A DNA stretch of 64,000 nt from Pontixanthobacter sp. CEM42. GTDB taxonomy: Bacteria; Pseudomonadota; Alphaproteobacteria; Sphingomonadales; Sphingomonadaceae. Below are positions 31,257-40,490 of the stretch, piece after piece; the first letter of the stretch is position 1, and the number at the start of each line of letters is the position of its first letter. Where the stretch lies: positions 1,218,501 to 1,282,500 of the forward strand of contig NZ_JADQTN010000001.1 in NCBI RefSeq assembly GCF_017812015.1, given 5' to 3'. A program made the translations under genes and the position numbers. The notes beneath the pieces are model-generated. The model was not told the DNA's origin. It made no database searches and was given only the letters and a program-made list of their open reading frames with translations.

Positions 31257-32384
31257 CTAAACCCGCATCGGCATCAGAACATACAGCGCCGGGCTTTTGT
31301 CATCCTTGCGGATTAGTGTTGGCGCACCAGCATCAGCCAAGTGCAGTTCAACCTCGTCGCTGTCGATCTGGCTCAAAATGTCTTTGAGATAGTTAGCGTT
31401 GAAGCCGATCTCGAACCCGTCGGAACCATATTGCGCGGCGACTTCTTCAGTCGCGGTGCCGTTGTCCGGGCTGGTTACCGAGAGAACGACTTTGTCTGTC
31501 TCCAGACCCATTTTCACCGCGCGGGTTTTCTCGGTTGCGATAGTCGCAACGCGGTCAACGCCCGCGAAGAAGCTGGTTGGATCGATTTTGAGCAGCTTGT
31601 CATTGCCCGTCGGGATCACGCGGCTGTAATCGGGGAAGGTTCCGTCGATCAGTTTAGAGGTCAGTACAACACCGCCCTCACCGCCGAGCGTGAAGCGGAT
31701 CTTGCTGGCCGACAGGTCGATCTGAACATTGCCGTCAAGCGCTTCTTCAAGCAGCTTGCGCAGTTCCGCCACAGCTTTGCGCGGAACGATCACATCAGGC
31801 ATGCCTTCGGCACCCTCAGGCTGGTCGATAGTGAAGCGCGCGAGCCGGTGACCGTCAGTCGCAGCAGCTTTCAGAACCGGCTTATCTTCATCTGACACGT
31901 GGAAGAAAATGCCGTTGAGGTAATACCGCGTTTCTTCGGTCGAAATCGCAAAGCGCGTCCGGTCAATCAGCTCGGCAAGCAATTTTGCTGGCAGTTCGAA
32001 GCTGGTCGGTAGATCACCTTCGACAATCACTGGGAAGTCATCACGCGGCAATGTCGGCAACGAGAAACGGCTGCGGCCTGCTTTGATAGCCATCCGGTTG
32101 TCAGCGGCCTCTAGGCTTACCTGGCTGCCCTCTGGCAGTTTGCGCGCAATGTCGAACAGCAAGTGCGCCGAAACGGTAATCGAACCAGCGGTATCGACCG
32201 ACGCAGCGGTCATATTCTCGATCACTTGCAAATCAAGGTCGGTCGCCATCACTTTGACGGCCCCGCCATCCTCGGCTTCGATCAGCACATTGGACAGGAT
32301 TGGAATGGTGTTGCGGCGTTCCACCACGGATTGCACGTGGGACAAACAGCGCAGCAGCATAGCGCGTTCGATTGTGGCCTTCAT
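31257..32384 (-). CDS. dnaN: DNA polymerase III beta subunit (sliding clamp)
   Basis: 375 residues, a normal length, with three clamp domains. It opens MKATIERAMLLRCLSHVQSVVERRNTIPILSNVLIEA and ends in the peptide-pocket sequence VLMPMRV. It encircles DNA and tethers polymerases and repair enzymes. It is not next to dnaA or recF here, unlike the classical origin arrangement, which is common in Alphaproteobacteria. The 156-base gap upstream to fabG likely holds its promoter. Confidence 0.98.
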   Translation of the reverse strand: MKATIERAMLLRCLSHVQSVVERRNTIPILSNVLIEAEDGGAVKVMATDLDLQVIENMTAASVDTAGSITVSAHLLFDIARKLPEGSQVSLEAADNRMAIKAGRSRFSLPTLPRDDFPVIVEGDLPTSFELPAKLLAELIDRTRFAISTEETRYYLNGIFFHVSDEDKPVLKAAATDGHRLARFTIDQPEGAEGMPDVIVPRKAVAELRKLLEEALDGNVQIDLSASKIRFTLGGEGGVVLTSKLIDGTFPDYSRVIPTGNDKLLKIDPTSFFAGVDRVATIATEKTRAVKMGLETDKVVLSVTSPDNGTATEEVAAQYGSDGFEIGFNANYLKDILSQIDSDEVELHLADAGAPTLIRKDDKSPALYVLMPMRV

Positions 32385-32540
32385 CGCGTATCAATTCCCT
32401 ATTGCGCGCAATTGGCCGAAATCGCCAGCCAGCGCCGGTAAAGTTGCAAATATCCTTAGCGGTGGAGCGCGATGGGGCAAGGCTGCGCCCTGCCAATATA
32501 GCTGGATTGGCCGATTCCTTGGGGATAAACGGATAATTCG

Positions 32541-33296
32541 TCAGCCAAGCATCGCCATACCGCCATTCACGTGCAGCGTTTGTCCAGTCATGTAACCTGC
32601 TTCGTCGGTGGCCAGGTAGGCCACGGCAGCGCCAATGTCTTCGCCCTCGCCCATGCGGCCCATTGGAATACGCGCGTTCAGCGCTTCCTTTTGGGCGTCG
32701 GGCAATTCGTCGGTCATCGCCGTGCGGACGAAACCGGGTGAAATGCAGTTCACCGTAATGCCGCGCGTGGCGAGTTCCTGTGCGAGACTTTTGGACATGC
32801 CAACCAGGCCAGCCTTCGCCGCGGCGTAGTTCATTTGACCGGGATTGCCGGTGCTACCGACCACGCTAGTGATGTTGATGATACGGCCATGGCGTGCCTT
32901 CATCATTGGCCGCGCTGATGCACGCATCAGGCGGAAAGCGGCTTCAAGATTGACCTTTATCACCTGATCCCACTCATCATCCTTCATCCGCATGGCAAGG
33001 TTGTCACGCGTGATGCCGGCATTGTTGACGAGGATGTCCATCTTACCGAGCGTATCGACCGTCGCGGGGACGAGCTGCTCAACGCTTTCACTGTCAGACA
33101 GGTTGCAAGTAATCTCTACGTGATCGCCACCTACTTCATCGTTGAGCTGTTCACGAAAAACGCGCAATTTATCTCCGTTGGACCCGGACAAGGCCAGCCG
33201 CGCGCCCTGCTTCGCCAAGGCATAGGCAATCGCCGAACCGATTCCTCCGCTGGCACCAGTCACAAGGGCAGTTTTTCCGTTAAGATCGAACATCAT
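32541..33296 (-). CDS. fabG: 3-oxoacyl-[acyl-carrier-protein] reductase
   Basis: 251 residues from ATG 33296; ATGs at 33308 and 33293 are alternatives. Short-chain dehydrogenase with cofactor motif TGASGGIGSA (about 13-22), NNAG, catalytic Ser in ITSVVGSTGN, and YxxxK in YAAAKAGLVG. The family end is GQTLHVNGGMAMLG. It reduces 3-oxoacyl-ACP with NADPH in fatty-acid elongation. It lies with fabD on the same strand, separated by a GNAT and a small exported protein, so a fatty-acid synthesis operon with inserted genes is likely. Confidence 0.96.
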   Translation of the reverse strand: MMFDLNGKTALVTGASGGIGSAIAYALAKQGARLALSGSNGDKLRVFREQLNDEVGGDHVEITCNLSDSESVEQLVPATVDTLGKMDILVNNAGITRDNLAMRMKDDEWDQVIKVNLEAAFRLMRASARPMMKARHGRIINITSVVGSTGNPGQMNYAAAKAGLVGMSKSLAQELATRGITVNCISPGFVRTAMTDELPDAQKEALNARIPMGRMGEGEDIGAAVAYLATDEAGYMTGQTLHVNGGMAMLG

Positions 33297-33301
33297 TTTT
33301 C

Positions 33302-33730
33302 TCACCATTCCAGATAATAGATTAGCGCGGGTTCGCCCGTCGCTCCGGTTTTCTCGTATAGACGCTGTGCGGGCACATTGTCAGCCTCTGTGCCAAGCCA
33401 TATCTCTTCAATCCCCGCTTCATCCGCACGCACGAAGACAGCTTCCATCAATTTGGAAGCGATACCCTGCCTCAACCAGTGGTCACCGGTGCCGATTTCA
33501 TCGAGGTAGAGCTCGGTCTCTTTGTCGGGATGATGATGTACAACGCACATGCATTGGCCAACAACGGTGCCATCCGTGATAGCTACGACCATCCAGTTGT
33601 GGGGATTGGCGAGATATTGGCTGAGCCGGTCGGGCCTGATCGGCTCATCAAAAACACCGTCTGCAACTTTGCCCAGCAGATCGCAGTTCGTGCCGTCTAT
33701 CCAAACAATCTGAACCATGCTGCCCGTCAT
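33302..33730 (-). CDS. GNAT-family N-acetyltransferase
   Basis: 142 residues. The acetyl-CoA fold is visible in WMVVAITDGTVVGQCMCVVHHHPDKETELYLDEIGTGDHWLRQGIASKLMEAVFVRADEAGIEEIWLGTEADNVPAQRLYEKTGA, with the R/Q-x-x-G-x-G/A loop as RQGIAS. The acceptor substrate is unknown. It lies between fabG and a small exported-protein gene; spacing to fabG is five bases. An in-frame ATG four codons later is a possible start. Confidence 0.88.
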   Translation of the reverse strand: MTGSMVQIVWIDGTNCDLLGKVADGVFDEPIRPDRLSQYLANPHNWMVVAITDGTVVGQCMCVVHHHPDKETELYLDEIGTGDHWLRQGIASKLMEAVFVRADEAGIEEIWLGTEADNVPAQRLYEKTGATGEPALIYYLEW

Positions 33731-33742
33731 CCGCGCTTGCTC

Positions 33743-34321
33743 TTATAGTGCTGAGAACTCTGCCAAGGCTCTACGCCGTGCGACCACCATCGCCAGTAGC
33801 GCACCGACAGCCTCGACCGTGTCGTCATCGCTCAAAGGATCCAACTTCATCAGTGTCGCGCCTAGGAAAAGAATGTCTTCCTCATTTATGCTAGACTCAC
33901 TTTCGATTCCTTCAACATCGGAGGCCGCGCCAATAATTTTCCATATGCGGTCGCGTTCTCCGGCGGGCAACTCGCTATCCACGCGATCGACAATGGAGCT
34001 AGCGCTGGGCGAGAATAGACGCAGCGCCCGCTCGTCGATCATGGTGGTCGCATAGTCGAACGCTGCGTCAGCCGCCGCATCGGACCAGCCATTTTGGTCA
34101 CCACATGCGAGAATTCGATCAGATACCGCATCGATCATGGGCGCTTGACGCTCAAGATCCTCCATACCTTTGGTGGTAAAACCACTTTGATAGGTATCGA
34201 GCACTTTTTGCTGCTCCGCACTATAGCCGGTTAGTCCGCAATCAATGTTGTCCGCGGCGAAAGCAGCCGGGGAGACCAGTAGCGTACCGGCAGCGACTAA
34301 GCTCTTCGCATATTTAATCAC
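33743..34321 (-). CDS. small exported hypothetical protein
   Basis: 192 residues starting at GTG 34321, whose GTGA overlaps the fabD stop, so it is translationally coupled to fabD. Residues 1-22 (KSLVAAGTLLVSPAAFA) form a signal peptide. The mature part begins ADNIDCGLTGYSAEQQK and is mostly helical, with Ala/Asp/Glu-rich stretches. No family recognised. Confidence 0.75.
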   Translation of the reverse strand: MIKYAKSLVAAGTLLVSPAAFAADNIDCGLTGYSAEQQKVLDTYQSGFTTKGMEDLERQAPMIDAVSDRILACGDQNGWSDAAADAAFDYATTMIDERALRLFSPSASSIVDRVDSELPAGERDRIWKIIGAASDVEGIESESSINEEDILFLGATLMKLDPLSDDDTVEAVGALLAMVVARRRALAEFSAL

Positions 34322-35256
34322 GACAATTCCTGAGCCAGCGCTTCAATGTCGGCCATTGTAATGACGCTGGTAACTGCTGCTTCGCGATCAATCCGGCCAA
34401 TCATCGGACCAAGGACTTTGCCACCCATTTCTACAAATTGCTCAACGCCATCAGCACGCATCGCCAACACACTTTCCCGCCAACGAACGCGGCCGGTGAC
34501 TTGCTCGACCAGCAAGCGCTGCTCTTCGCTCGGGTCTTCGACTTTGGAGGCAGTGACATTGGCGTAGATCGGCAGCGCCATGCTTTCAGGAGATGTTTCC
34601 GCAAGCGCCTCAGCCATAGCATCAGCAGCGGGTTGCATCAGCGAGCAATGGAACGGCGCCGAAACCGGCAATGGAATGCCTCGCTTGATGCCGTGCTCTT
34701 TAACCAAACCGACGGCGCGCTCGATTGCACCGACATGGCCCGAAAGCACGACTTGAGTGGGATCATTGTCATTGGCGAGTTCACACACCTCACCCTCGGC
34801 AGCTGCCCCTGCCAAGGCCAGTGCTTTTTCGACATCGGCGCCCAGCAGAGCGCACATCGCGCCGACGCCAACCGGCACTGCAGCCTGCATCGCCTTGCCG
34901 CGCAACTTCAGCAAACATGCCGTGTCACCCAATGAGAACGCACCGACGGCGCATAGCGCTGTATATTCACCGAGCGAATGCCCCGCCACGCAATCGCCAA
35001 CGGATGACAAGGCGACATCGAAATCTTCTTCGAGAACACGCAATGTCGCAATGGCATTGGCCATGATCGCCGGCTGCGCATTTGCCGTCAGGGTCAGTTC
35101 TTCTTCGGGGCCATCGCGCATGATGGTCGAAAGGTTCTGCGAGAGGGCATCATCGACTTCCTCAAATACCGCACGCGCTGTTGCACTGGCATCGGCCAAT
35201 TCCGCGCCCATGCCGACTTTCTGGCTGCCCTGTCCGGGAAAAACAAATGCTCTCAT
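34318..35256 (-). CDS. fabD: malonyl-CoA:ACP transacylase
   Basis: 312 residues, a normal length. It opens MRAFVFPGQGSQKVGMG. The nucleophile elbow is AGHSLGEYTAL (Ser about 94), and the catalytic His is in VSAPFHCSLMQPA. It charges acyl carrier protein with malonate for fatty acid elongation. It heads the fabD-(exported)-(GNAT)-fabG set; the gap to the LD-carboxypeptidase upstream is 54 bases. Confidence 0.97.
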   Translation of the reverse strand: MRAFVFPGQGSQKVGMGAELADASATARAVFEEVDDALSQNLSTIMRDGPEEELTLTANAQPAIMANAIATLRVLEEDFDVALSSVGDCVAGHSLGEYTALCAVGAFSLGDTACLLKLRGKAMQAAVPVGVGAMCALLGADVEKALALAGAAAEGEVCELANDNDPTQVVLSGHVGAIERAVGLVKEHGIKRGIPLPVSAPFHCSLMQPAADAMAEALAETSPESMALPIYANVTASKVEDPSEEQRLLVEQVTGRVRWRESVLAMRADGVEQFVEMGGKVLGPMIGRIDREAAVTSVITMADIEALAQELS

Positions 35257-35310
35257 TGAAACCTCCTGTCGCGAGGCGGCAAATGCGCCCTCGTCAATAT
35301 GCTGCGCGGA

Positions 35311-36135
35311 TTATGCGCCTGCCACGCTTCCCGCAAGTCCGAAGGGCACGATTGTGTTGGCTGCATCGTGACCAATATCTGCGAAACCGAGATAGGGGAT
35401 ACCCGATTTCTCACACCAATATCGGGCAATATCCTCGGAGCTTGAACCGAATGGTCGATCATTCTCCGGCACGGCAGAAATGCGCCCGAGCCGAATACCC
35501 GCGATATCCCGCAAATTCTGAGTGATGTGGAAGAACAACCGATCGACCGCGTAAAGATGCTCGGCCACCTCCTCCACCATTACCACATGATCGGTAAGGT
35601 CGGGCATCAGGTCGGTACCGACGAGCATGGCAAGCGTTGTAAGATTGAAGGCAGCAGTTTTTTTGTCGCCGATGGATGGCTCCAAGCCTATTCTGTCCCC
35701 CTTCAGCCAATCCAAACTACGCCGGATCGCCTGTTCACCGCCATCATGTTTGATATCGCCAACCATAGGACCATGCACGGCTTTGCCGATGCCAGCTTTG
35801 TAGAGGGCCGCGAGCAAATAGCCGGTGTCGGAATAGCCAAGGAACGTCTTGCTCCGCGCAGCGTCATTCATCCCTGCAATCGCGGCCGCAGCAATGCGGT
35901 TTGCGCCATAACCGCCCATTGCGAACCACACTGCGCAGATGTCTGGATCGTTCGCGCATTCGAGCAATGCCGAGAGCCGCGTCGCATCATCGCCCGCGAA
36001 ATGCCCGTGTCGTTCAAAGCATTGCTTGTGGAAATTCAGCTCAATATCCGGATCGTCCGCAACCAGATCGCACACCGCATCGGCATGTTCGCGTTCCAGC
36101 CGTTTTCCCGGCGCGCATATCGCAACTTTTACCAT
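35311..36135 (-). CDS. LD-carboxypeptidase (S66 family)
   Basis: 274 residues from ATG 36135 (MVKVAICAPGKRLE); the frame is open further upstream but that part lies inside the divergent Mur-ligase gene. S66 catalytic triad positions are visible: Ser in GYSDTGYLLAAL, Glu in MVEEVAEHLY, and His in DIGHDAANTIVPFG. Such cytosolic enzymes cleave the terminal D-Ala from murein tetrapeptides. The divergent neighbour is an Mpl-like ligase that uses the resulting tripeptide, supporting a murein recycling role. Some S66 members instead cleave microcin C-type compounds. Confidence 0.9.
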   Translation of the reverse strand: MVKVAICAPGKRLEREHADAVCDLVADDPDIELNFHKQCFERHGHFAGDDATRLSALLECANDPDICAVWFAMGGYGANRIAAAAIAGMNDAARSKTFLGYSDTGYLLAALYKAGIGKAVHGPMVGDIKHDGGEQAIRRSLDWLKGDRIGLEPSIGDKKTAAFNLTTLAMLVGTDLMPDLTDHVVMVEEVAEHLYAVDRLFFHITQNLRDIAGIRLGRISAVPENDRPFGSSSEDIARYWCEKSGIPYLGFADIGHDAANTIVPFGLAGSVAGA

Positions 36136-36188
36136 CGCATCACTTAGCCTGCTTGCAAGCAGTCGCACAACTGCATACCGCACCGCAC

Positions 36189-37613
36189 ATGAGCGAATTC
36201 CCCACTTACGAAGAGCTTTTGGCTCGTCCGTTCTTTTTCTGCGGCATAGGCGGATCAGGCATGTTGCCCCTCGCCCAGATTCTGAAAGGCCGCGGCGCGA
36301 CCGTGGCCGGATCGGATCGAAGCAACGATCAAGGCCGCACGCCAGAAAAGTTTGCTGCACTAGAAAAACAAGGGTTCGCGCTACATCCGCAAGACGGCAG
36401 CGGTCTGGTTTCGCCAGATCAGATTTTGGTCGCCTCGGCAGCAGTCGAAGATACAGTTCCTGAAGTCGTTCGCGCAAACAAGCTCGGCTGCCTTCGCATG
36501 AGCCGCGCCGAATTGCTCTCTATCCTGTTCAATACATCGGGCGCTGGCATCGCGATTGGTGGCACAAGCGGCAAGTCGACCGTTACAGGTATGCTCGGCT
36601 GGATCATGCATGCAACCAGCAACGACCCGACAATTATGAACGGCGCGGTGATGAAGAACTTTGTAACCGAAGATCGCCCCTTCGCCAGCGCAATTGTCGG
36701 CGGTCCCGGCGCATTCGTCAGCGAAGTCGATGAGAGCGACGGTTCAATCGCTCTGTACCGGCCAGCCGTGGGCATCCTCCTCAATGTCAGTCTCGACCAT
36801 AAAAGCATGGAAGAACTACGCGTATTGTTTGGCGATTACCTCGCCCGCAGCGGAGTGGCTGTGATCAACGCCGATGATGCAGAGGCGCTTGCCCTGTTGC
36901 CGCGCGCGAAGGAAGCCATCACCTTCGGAATTGACCAGGACAAGGCACAGATCGGTATCACACGCGGCAGCATCGCCGACGGTCCCATTCGCCAAGCTGC
37001 AACAGTAATTGACCGTCATGATGGCAGCGAACATCCACTGATCCTCAATCTGCCAGGACGCCACAATCTTTCGAATGCACTCGCTGCAATTTCCGGCGCG
37101 GTTGCTGCTGGCGTTCCAGTTGGCAAAGCTGTCGCCGCGCTGGCCAGCTTTGCAGGGTTAGCACGCCGTTTCGACATTATCGGCACCAGCGAAAACGGCG
37201 TCACCGTAATCGATGATTTCGGACACAATCCTGAGAAATGCGCCGCAACTCTGCGTACACTCAAAACCCATGAGGGCCGCGTAATCGCCTTCTTCCAGCC
37301 ACACGGTTACGGCCCGCTTCGCCAGATGGGTCATGAATTGGCTGAAACCTTCGCGCGCGAGCTGGGCCCCGACGACATCACCATTATGTGCGACCCGGTC
37401 TATTTTGGCGGCACCGTCGACCGCAGCGTTGGCAGCGAGCGCATCGTCGAACTGATCGAAGACGCGGGCGGACTGGCTGATCATGTTCCTTCGCGAGAGG
37501 ATTGCGGGAAGCTGATCGCATCCATTGCAAAACCGGGCGACCGGATTGTGGTGATGGGTGCACGCGATGATACGCTAACGAAATTTGCGGGCGAGCTGCT
37601 TGCTAAACTTTAG
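36189..37613 (+). CDS. mpl: Mpl-type UDP-N-acetylmuramate:tripeptide ligase
   Basis: 474 residues beginning MSEFPTYEELL. Mur ligase signs are FFCGIGGSGMLPLAQIL, the ATP motif GGTSGKSTVTGML, NVSLDHKSM, NLPGRHNLSNALAAI and DDFGHNPEKCAATL. Both Mpl and MurC share these. I prefer Mpl, which joins recycled L-Ala-D-Glu-mDAP to UDP-MurNAc, because the divergent gene 53 bases away encodes an LD-carboxypeptidase. MurC normally sits in a division-gene cluster that is absent here. It ends overlapping the stop of the convergent GST gene. Confidence 0.82.
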   Translation: MSEFPTYEELLARPFFFCGIGGSGMLPLAQILKGRGATVAGSDRSNDQGRTPEKFAALEKQGFALHPQDGSGLVSPDQILVASAAVEDTVPEVVRANKLGCLRMSRAELLSILFNTSGAGIAIGGTSGKSTVTGMLGWIMHATSNDPTIMNGAVMKNFVTEDRPFASAIVGGPGAFVSEVDESDGSIALYRPAVGILLNVSLDHKSMEELRVLFGDYLARSGVAVINADDAEALALLPRAKEAITFGIDQDKAQIGITRGSIADGPIRQAATVIDRHDGSEHPLILNLPGRHNLSNALAAISGAVAAGVPVGKAVAALASFAGLARRFDIIGTSENGVTVIDDFGHNPEKCAATLRTLKTHEGRVIAFFQPHGYGPLRQMGHELAETFARELGPDDITIMCDPVYFGGTVDRSVGSERIVELIEDAGGLADHVPSREDCGKLIASIAKPGDRIVVMGARDDTLTKFAGELLAKL

Positions 37614-38275
37614 TCGATTGCTGGCTTGGTCCCCGTCTCATCGGAGACGGCTTTTTCCAACTCAATAGCGGCAGTAAATCCTGCGCGATTTGTTAGCAGG
37701 TCGAGATACTCGACCAAGCGCGGGTTCAAATACTCGGCCAGACCGATACGGTTCGCGAGATACAAAGCATAGCCAACACAGATATCAGCCACCGTGAAGC
37801 GGTCGGCGCATAGAAATTCTCGCTCATCAAGTCGCTCTTCAACCTTGATCAGACGCTTACCAAACCACCTTGCATAGGCGTGGCCAGCTTCTTCAAGTCC
37901 TTTATCCTTCTCGAACTTCGCGAAGCGCAAATAGACCGTCTGCGGGAAAGTGATCGTCGCATCGGCGTGGTGTGTGAAGTCGAGATATTCTGCGTAGTCT
38001 TGCTCATCTGGCTGGACTACCAGCTCCGGGACTCCGCTCTTCACCGCCAGATAATGCGCAATCGCGCAGCTTTCAGTCATCCGGTTGTCACCATCGACCA
38101 GCATCGGGATTGTGCCAAGGGGGTTGATCTCGAGATAGTCCGGCTTCCGAAAGCGCGGCGGAAATGGCAGCATCTGCAAGTCCAGATCGATGCCCGCCTC
38201 GCATGCTGCCCAAGTCGCTCGCAATCCGCGCGATCCCTGACAAGTGTAAAGCGTTGGCATCCAGTTGCCGGCCAT
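37610..38275 (-). CDS. glutathione S-transferase family protein
   Basis: 221 residues from ATG 38275, which shares one base with the DUF808 stop (TGATG). Thioredoxin-like N-domain: MPTLYTCQGSRGLRATWAACEAG, EINPLGTIPMLVDGDNRMTESCAIAHYL. Helical C-domain: RFTVADICVGYALYLANRIGLAEYL. It may conjugate glutathione or act as a maleylacetoacetate isomerase-like or dehalogenase enzyme; the substrate is not predictable. It is probably co-transcribed with the DUF808 gene. Confidence 0.9.
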   Translation of the reverse strand: MAGNWMPTLYTCQGSRGLRATWAACEAGIDLDLQMLPFPPRFRKPDYLEINPLGTIPMLVDGDNRMTESCAIAHYLAVKSGVPELVVQPDEQDYAEYLDFTHHADATITFPQTVYLRFAKFEKDKGLEEAGHAYARWFGKRLIKVEERLDEREFLCADRFTVADICVGYALYLANRIGLAEYLNPRLVEYLDLLTNRAGFTAAIELEKAVSDETGTKPAID

Positions 38276-39225
38276 CAATGCGCCTCTTCGCTATGACCGA
38301 TCTTCAGCACCTTGTGCAGCACAAACACGATCACGCCGCCAGCGATCAGCCCAACCAGCGCAGAGATGCTCGCATAAGTCAGCCAACCGAGAATACCGCC
38401 CAATCCGCCAGTAAGTTCCTCGACACCATGCTGCAATCCGTGACTAAAGTCTGACAGATTATGCAGGCCAATCTCGTGCAGACCGTGGATCAAAATACCG
38501 CCGCCAACCCACAGCATCGCTATGGTGCCAATGAAGGACAACGCAACCAGCAACTTCGGCATCGCAGCAAGCAGAAAGCGCCCGACGTTCTGCGACGCAA
38601 CCGATGCCTTTTGCGACAGGTGCAGTCCAACATCATCCATCTTCACGATCAGCGCAACCGCGCCGTAAACGACGATGGTAATGACCAAACCAACCAGTGC
38701 CAGCACACCGGCCCGGGTAATCAAATCTTCCGCTGCCACTTCATTGAGCGTGATTGCCATGATCTCTGCCGAGAGGATCAGGTCGGTCCGCACGGCGCCG
38801 GAAATCCGCTTTTTTTCGAACTCGGCCGGATCTTTGATATCGTCTTCAAGCGTCTCGCCATGTTTCTCGCCCCCGAGTTTTTCAATGACCTTTTCGGCGC
38901 CCTCGTAAGACAAGTAACACCCGCCCAGCATCAGTATGAAAATAATCGCTGACGGTAAGAATTCGCTCAACAGCAACGCCCCCGGCAGGAGGATCAGCAG
39001 CTTGTTCTTGAGACTGCCCTTGGTGATTTGCCAAATAATCGGCAGTTCGCGCGCAGGGCTGAGTCCGGTGACATAGGATGGGGTAACTGCGGCATCATCA
39101 ATTACCACGCCCGCGGCTTTCGTACCGGCCTTACTCGCAGCTACGCCTATATCATCGATAGAGGCCGCCGCAGTCCGGGCGATTATGGAAATGTCGTCGA
39201 GAAGGGCTACCAAACCGCCTGGCAC
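38275..39225 (-). CDS. DUF808 (YedI-like) inner membrane protein
   Basis: 316 residues from GTG 39225 (VPGGLVALLDDISII), with GGAG nine bases upstream. That start matches the conserved family beginning better than an in-frame TTG at 39273. It carries the family phrases DDAAVTPSYVTGLSPARELPIIWQITKGSLKNKLL and LGGCYLSYEGAEKV, plus several membrane helices (LLILLPGALLLSEFLPSAIIFILML; VLALVGLVITIVVYGAVALIV; LVALSFIGTIAMLWVGGGILI; and a C-terminal helix). The function of this family is unknown. Confidence 0.9.
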   Translation of the reverse strand: MPGGLVALLDDISIIARTAAASIDDIGVAASKAGTKAAGVVIDDAAVTPSYVTGLSPARELPIIWQITKGSLKNKLLILLPGALLLSEFLPSAIIFILMLGGCYLSYEGAEKVIEKLGGEKHGETLEDDIKDPAEFEKKRISGAVRTDLILSAEIMAITLNEVAAEDLITRAGVLALVGLVITIVVYGAVALIVKMDDVGLHLSQKASVASQNVGRFLLAAMPKLLVALSFIGTIAMLWVGGGILIHGLHEIGLHNLSDFSHGLQHGVEELTGGLGGILGWLTYASISALVGLIAGGVIVFVLHKVLKIGHSEEAH

Positions 39226-39242
39226 GTGGGAATTCTCCGCTA

Positions 39243-39274
39243 ATTGAAGGTCAGAGGACCGTCTAACCTTCAAT
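39243..39274. promoter_or_regulatory. 9-base inverted repeat upstream of DUF808 gene
   Basis: ATTGAAGGT at 39243-39251 and ACCTTCAAT at 39266-39274 are perfect inverted repeats with 14 bases between them. The site lies 18 bases upstream of the DUF808 GTG and about 70 bases downstream of the patatin stop. It could be an operator or a weak terminator; there is no U-run. Confidence 0.35.
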
Positions 39275-39311
39275 CAGCGATTTGGCGAGTGCCCGCGCGA
39301 TTGCCCGCGCC

Positions 39312-39347
39312 GGTACAAGTCCAGGCACAAATTCAGGCACAAGCTTA
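39312..39347. repeat. three 12-base direct repeats at the patatin stop codon
   Basis: Units 39312-39323, 39324-39335 and 39336-39347 share the pattern GG(T/C)ACAA..... with a 12-base period. The last unit contains the stop codon of the patatin gene. Read on the minus strand one base out of the patatin frame, the units encode repeating VPE-F/VPG-L/VPA-R. Confidence 0.6.
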
Positions 39348-40490
39348 GGCGAACAGCGACGCTAACCAGGATTTGCGTGCTGGGCTCTTCTCTGCCTGAG
39401 CAGATTCTTCAAAAGCGAGCGGATTGGGGTTGTTCCAATACTCGTAAACCGCATCAACGATCACATCCCACTCATCGGTCTGCACAAACTTGGCGACTGC
39501 TTCTTCCAGCACACCAATGTCCTGCCAATTGTCGAGCGCGTATGCTTGCTCAAGATCAAGGTTTGCGCGGATATAGCGATCACCCAGCATGCGCTTGGCA
39601 TATTGCTCGCACGACGCGGCAGATGCTGTCAGCGCAGCTTCGATTAAAGGTGCAGCAGGAACTTTGCCATTGTCGCGCGACGACGGACGCAGCCATTGCC
39701 ATGCGCCCCAGCAATCAGCCTGTCCGACATCCCCGGGATTGATACCTTGGCGGGTCTTGCCAGTACCGATCGACAGCACCCGCATATCGGAAACATCTGC
39801 TCCGAAATTCTCAACTGCATAGGATACCGCAGATGCCGACGGATTGTTGGCGAACAGCCCGCCATCGGCGAAATACCCCCATTCCTTGCTCGCTGGCGAA
39901 ACCGGCTCATGCGGCGGGAAATATGTTGGCGCAGCGCCTGAGCACATTGCTGCATCGACCATATGCATGTCTGCGAAAGGATCATTACGGCCGCTGCCAA
40001 TCATAACCGGCGACCACTGGCCTTCCCATTCAGACCACAATTGCAGCGAGTTCACCACAACTTGTGCACCCGACATCGGCAATTCGCTCAATTTGGCAGC
40101 GCCAAAGATACGTCCGAGTTCGCTGCGGAGATTGTCCGGTTTGTATTTTGCTTGGAAGATTGACTTGATTGACTCACCTGACCCGCCGACACTGTCTACG
40201 GTTACGGCATCAATCGCTTGCTGTTCTTCTGCACTGAACGGGTTGGCGCAATTCCAATCCATTGGCGCTTCTTCAAAGATCGTGCTGCCTTTGGTTTGAT
40301 ACATCTCGATAATCGTATCGAGCGGCACATCATCAGCCAGAGCCAATGCCAGGAACGAACCAGTCGATGTTCCGGCGAACATATTGGTGCCCTTCACCAA
40401 TTCACCATTGGGGTCGAGTTCCTTCAACAGAAGCGCGGAGACCAATCCGCGGATACCGCCACCGTCAAAAGCGATAATCTTGTAAGCCAT
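39345..40490 (-). CDS. patatin-like phospholipase
   Basis: 381 residues. Patatin motifs: oxyanion FDGGGIRG (about 8-15), nucleophile Ser in AGTSTGSF (about 39-46), and Asp of the dyad in FADGGLFANNPS. It is probably a lipid acyl hydrolase acting on phospholipids or stored lipids. There is no signal peptide, so it is cytosolic or secreted by another route. It is divergent from rpsF, 274 bases apart. Patatins also occur as effectors in some anti-phage systems, but no sensor or cyclase partner is adjacent here. Confidence 0.92.
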   Translation of the reverse strand: MAYKIIAFDGGGIRGLVSALLLKELDPNGELVKGTNMFAGTSTGSFLALALADDVPLDTIIEMYQTKGSTIFEEAPMDWNCANPFSAEEQQAIDAVTVDSVGGSGESIKSIFQAKYKPDNLRSELGRIFGAAKLSELPMSGAQVVVNSLQLWSEWEGQWSPVMIGSGRNDPFADMHMVDAAMCSGAAPTYFPPHEPVSPASKEWGYFADGGLFANNPSASAVSYAVENFGADVSDMRVLSIGTGKTRQGINPGDVGQADCWGAWQWLRPSSRDNGKVPAAPLIEAALTASAASCEQYAKRMLGDRYIRANLDLEQAYALDNWQDIGVLEEAVAKFVQTDEWDVIVDAVYEYWNNPNPLAFEESAQAEKSPARKSWLASLFA

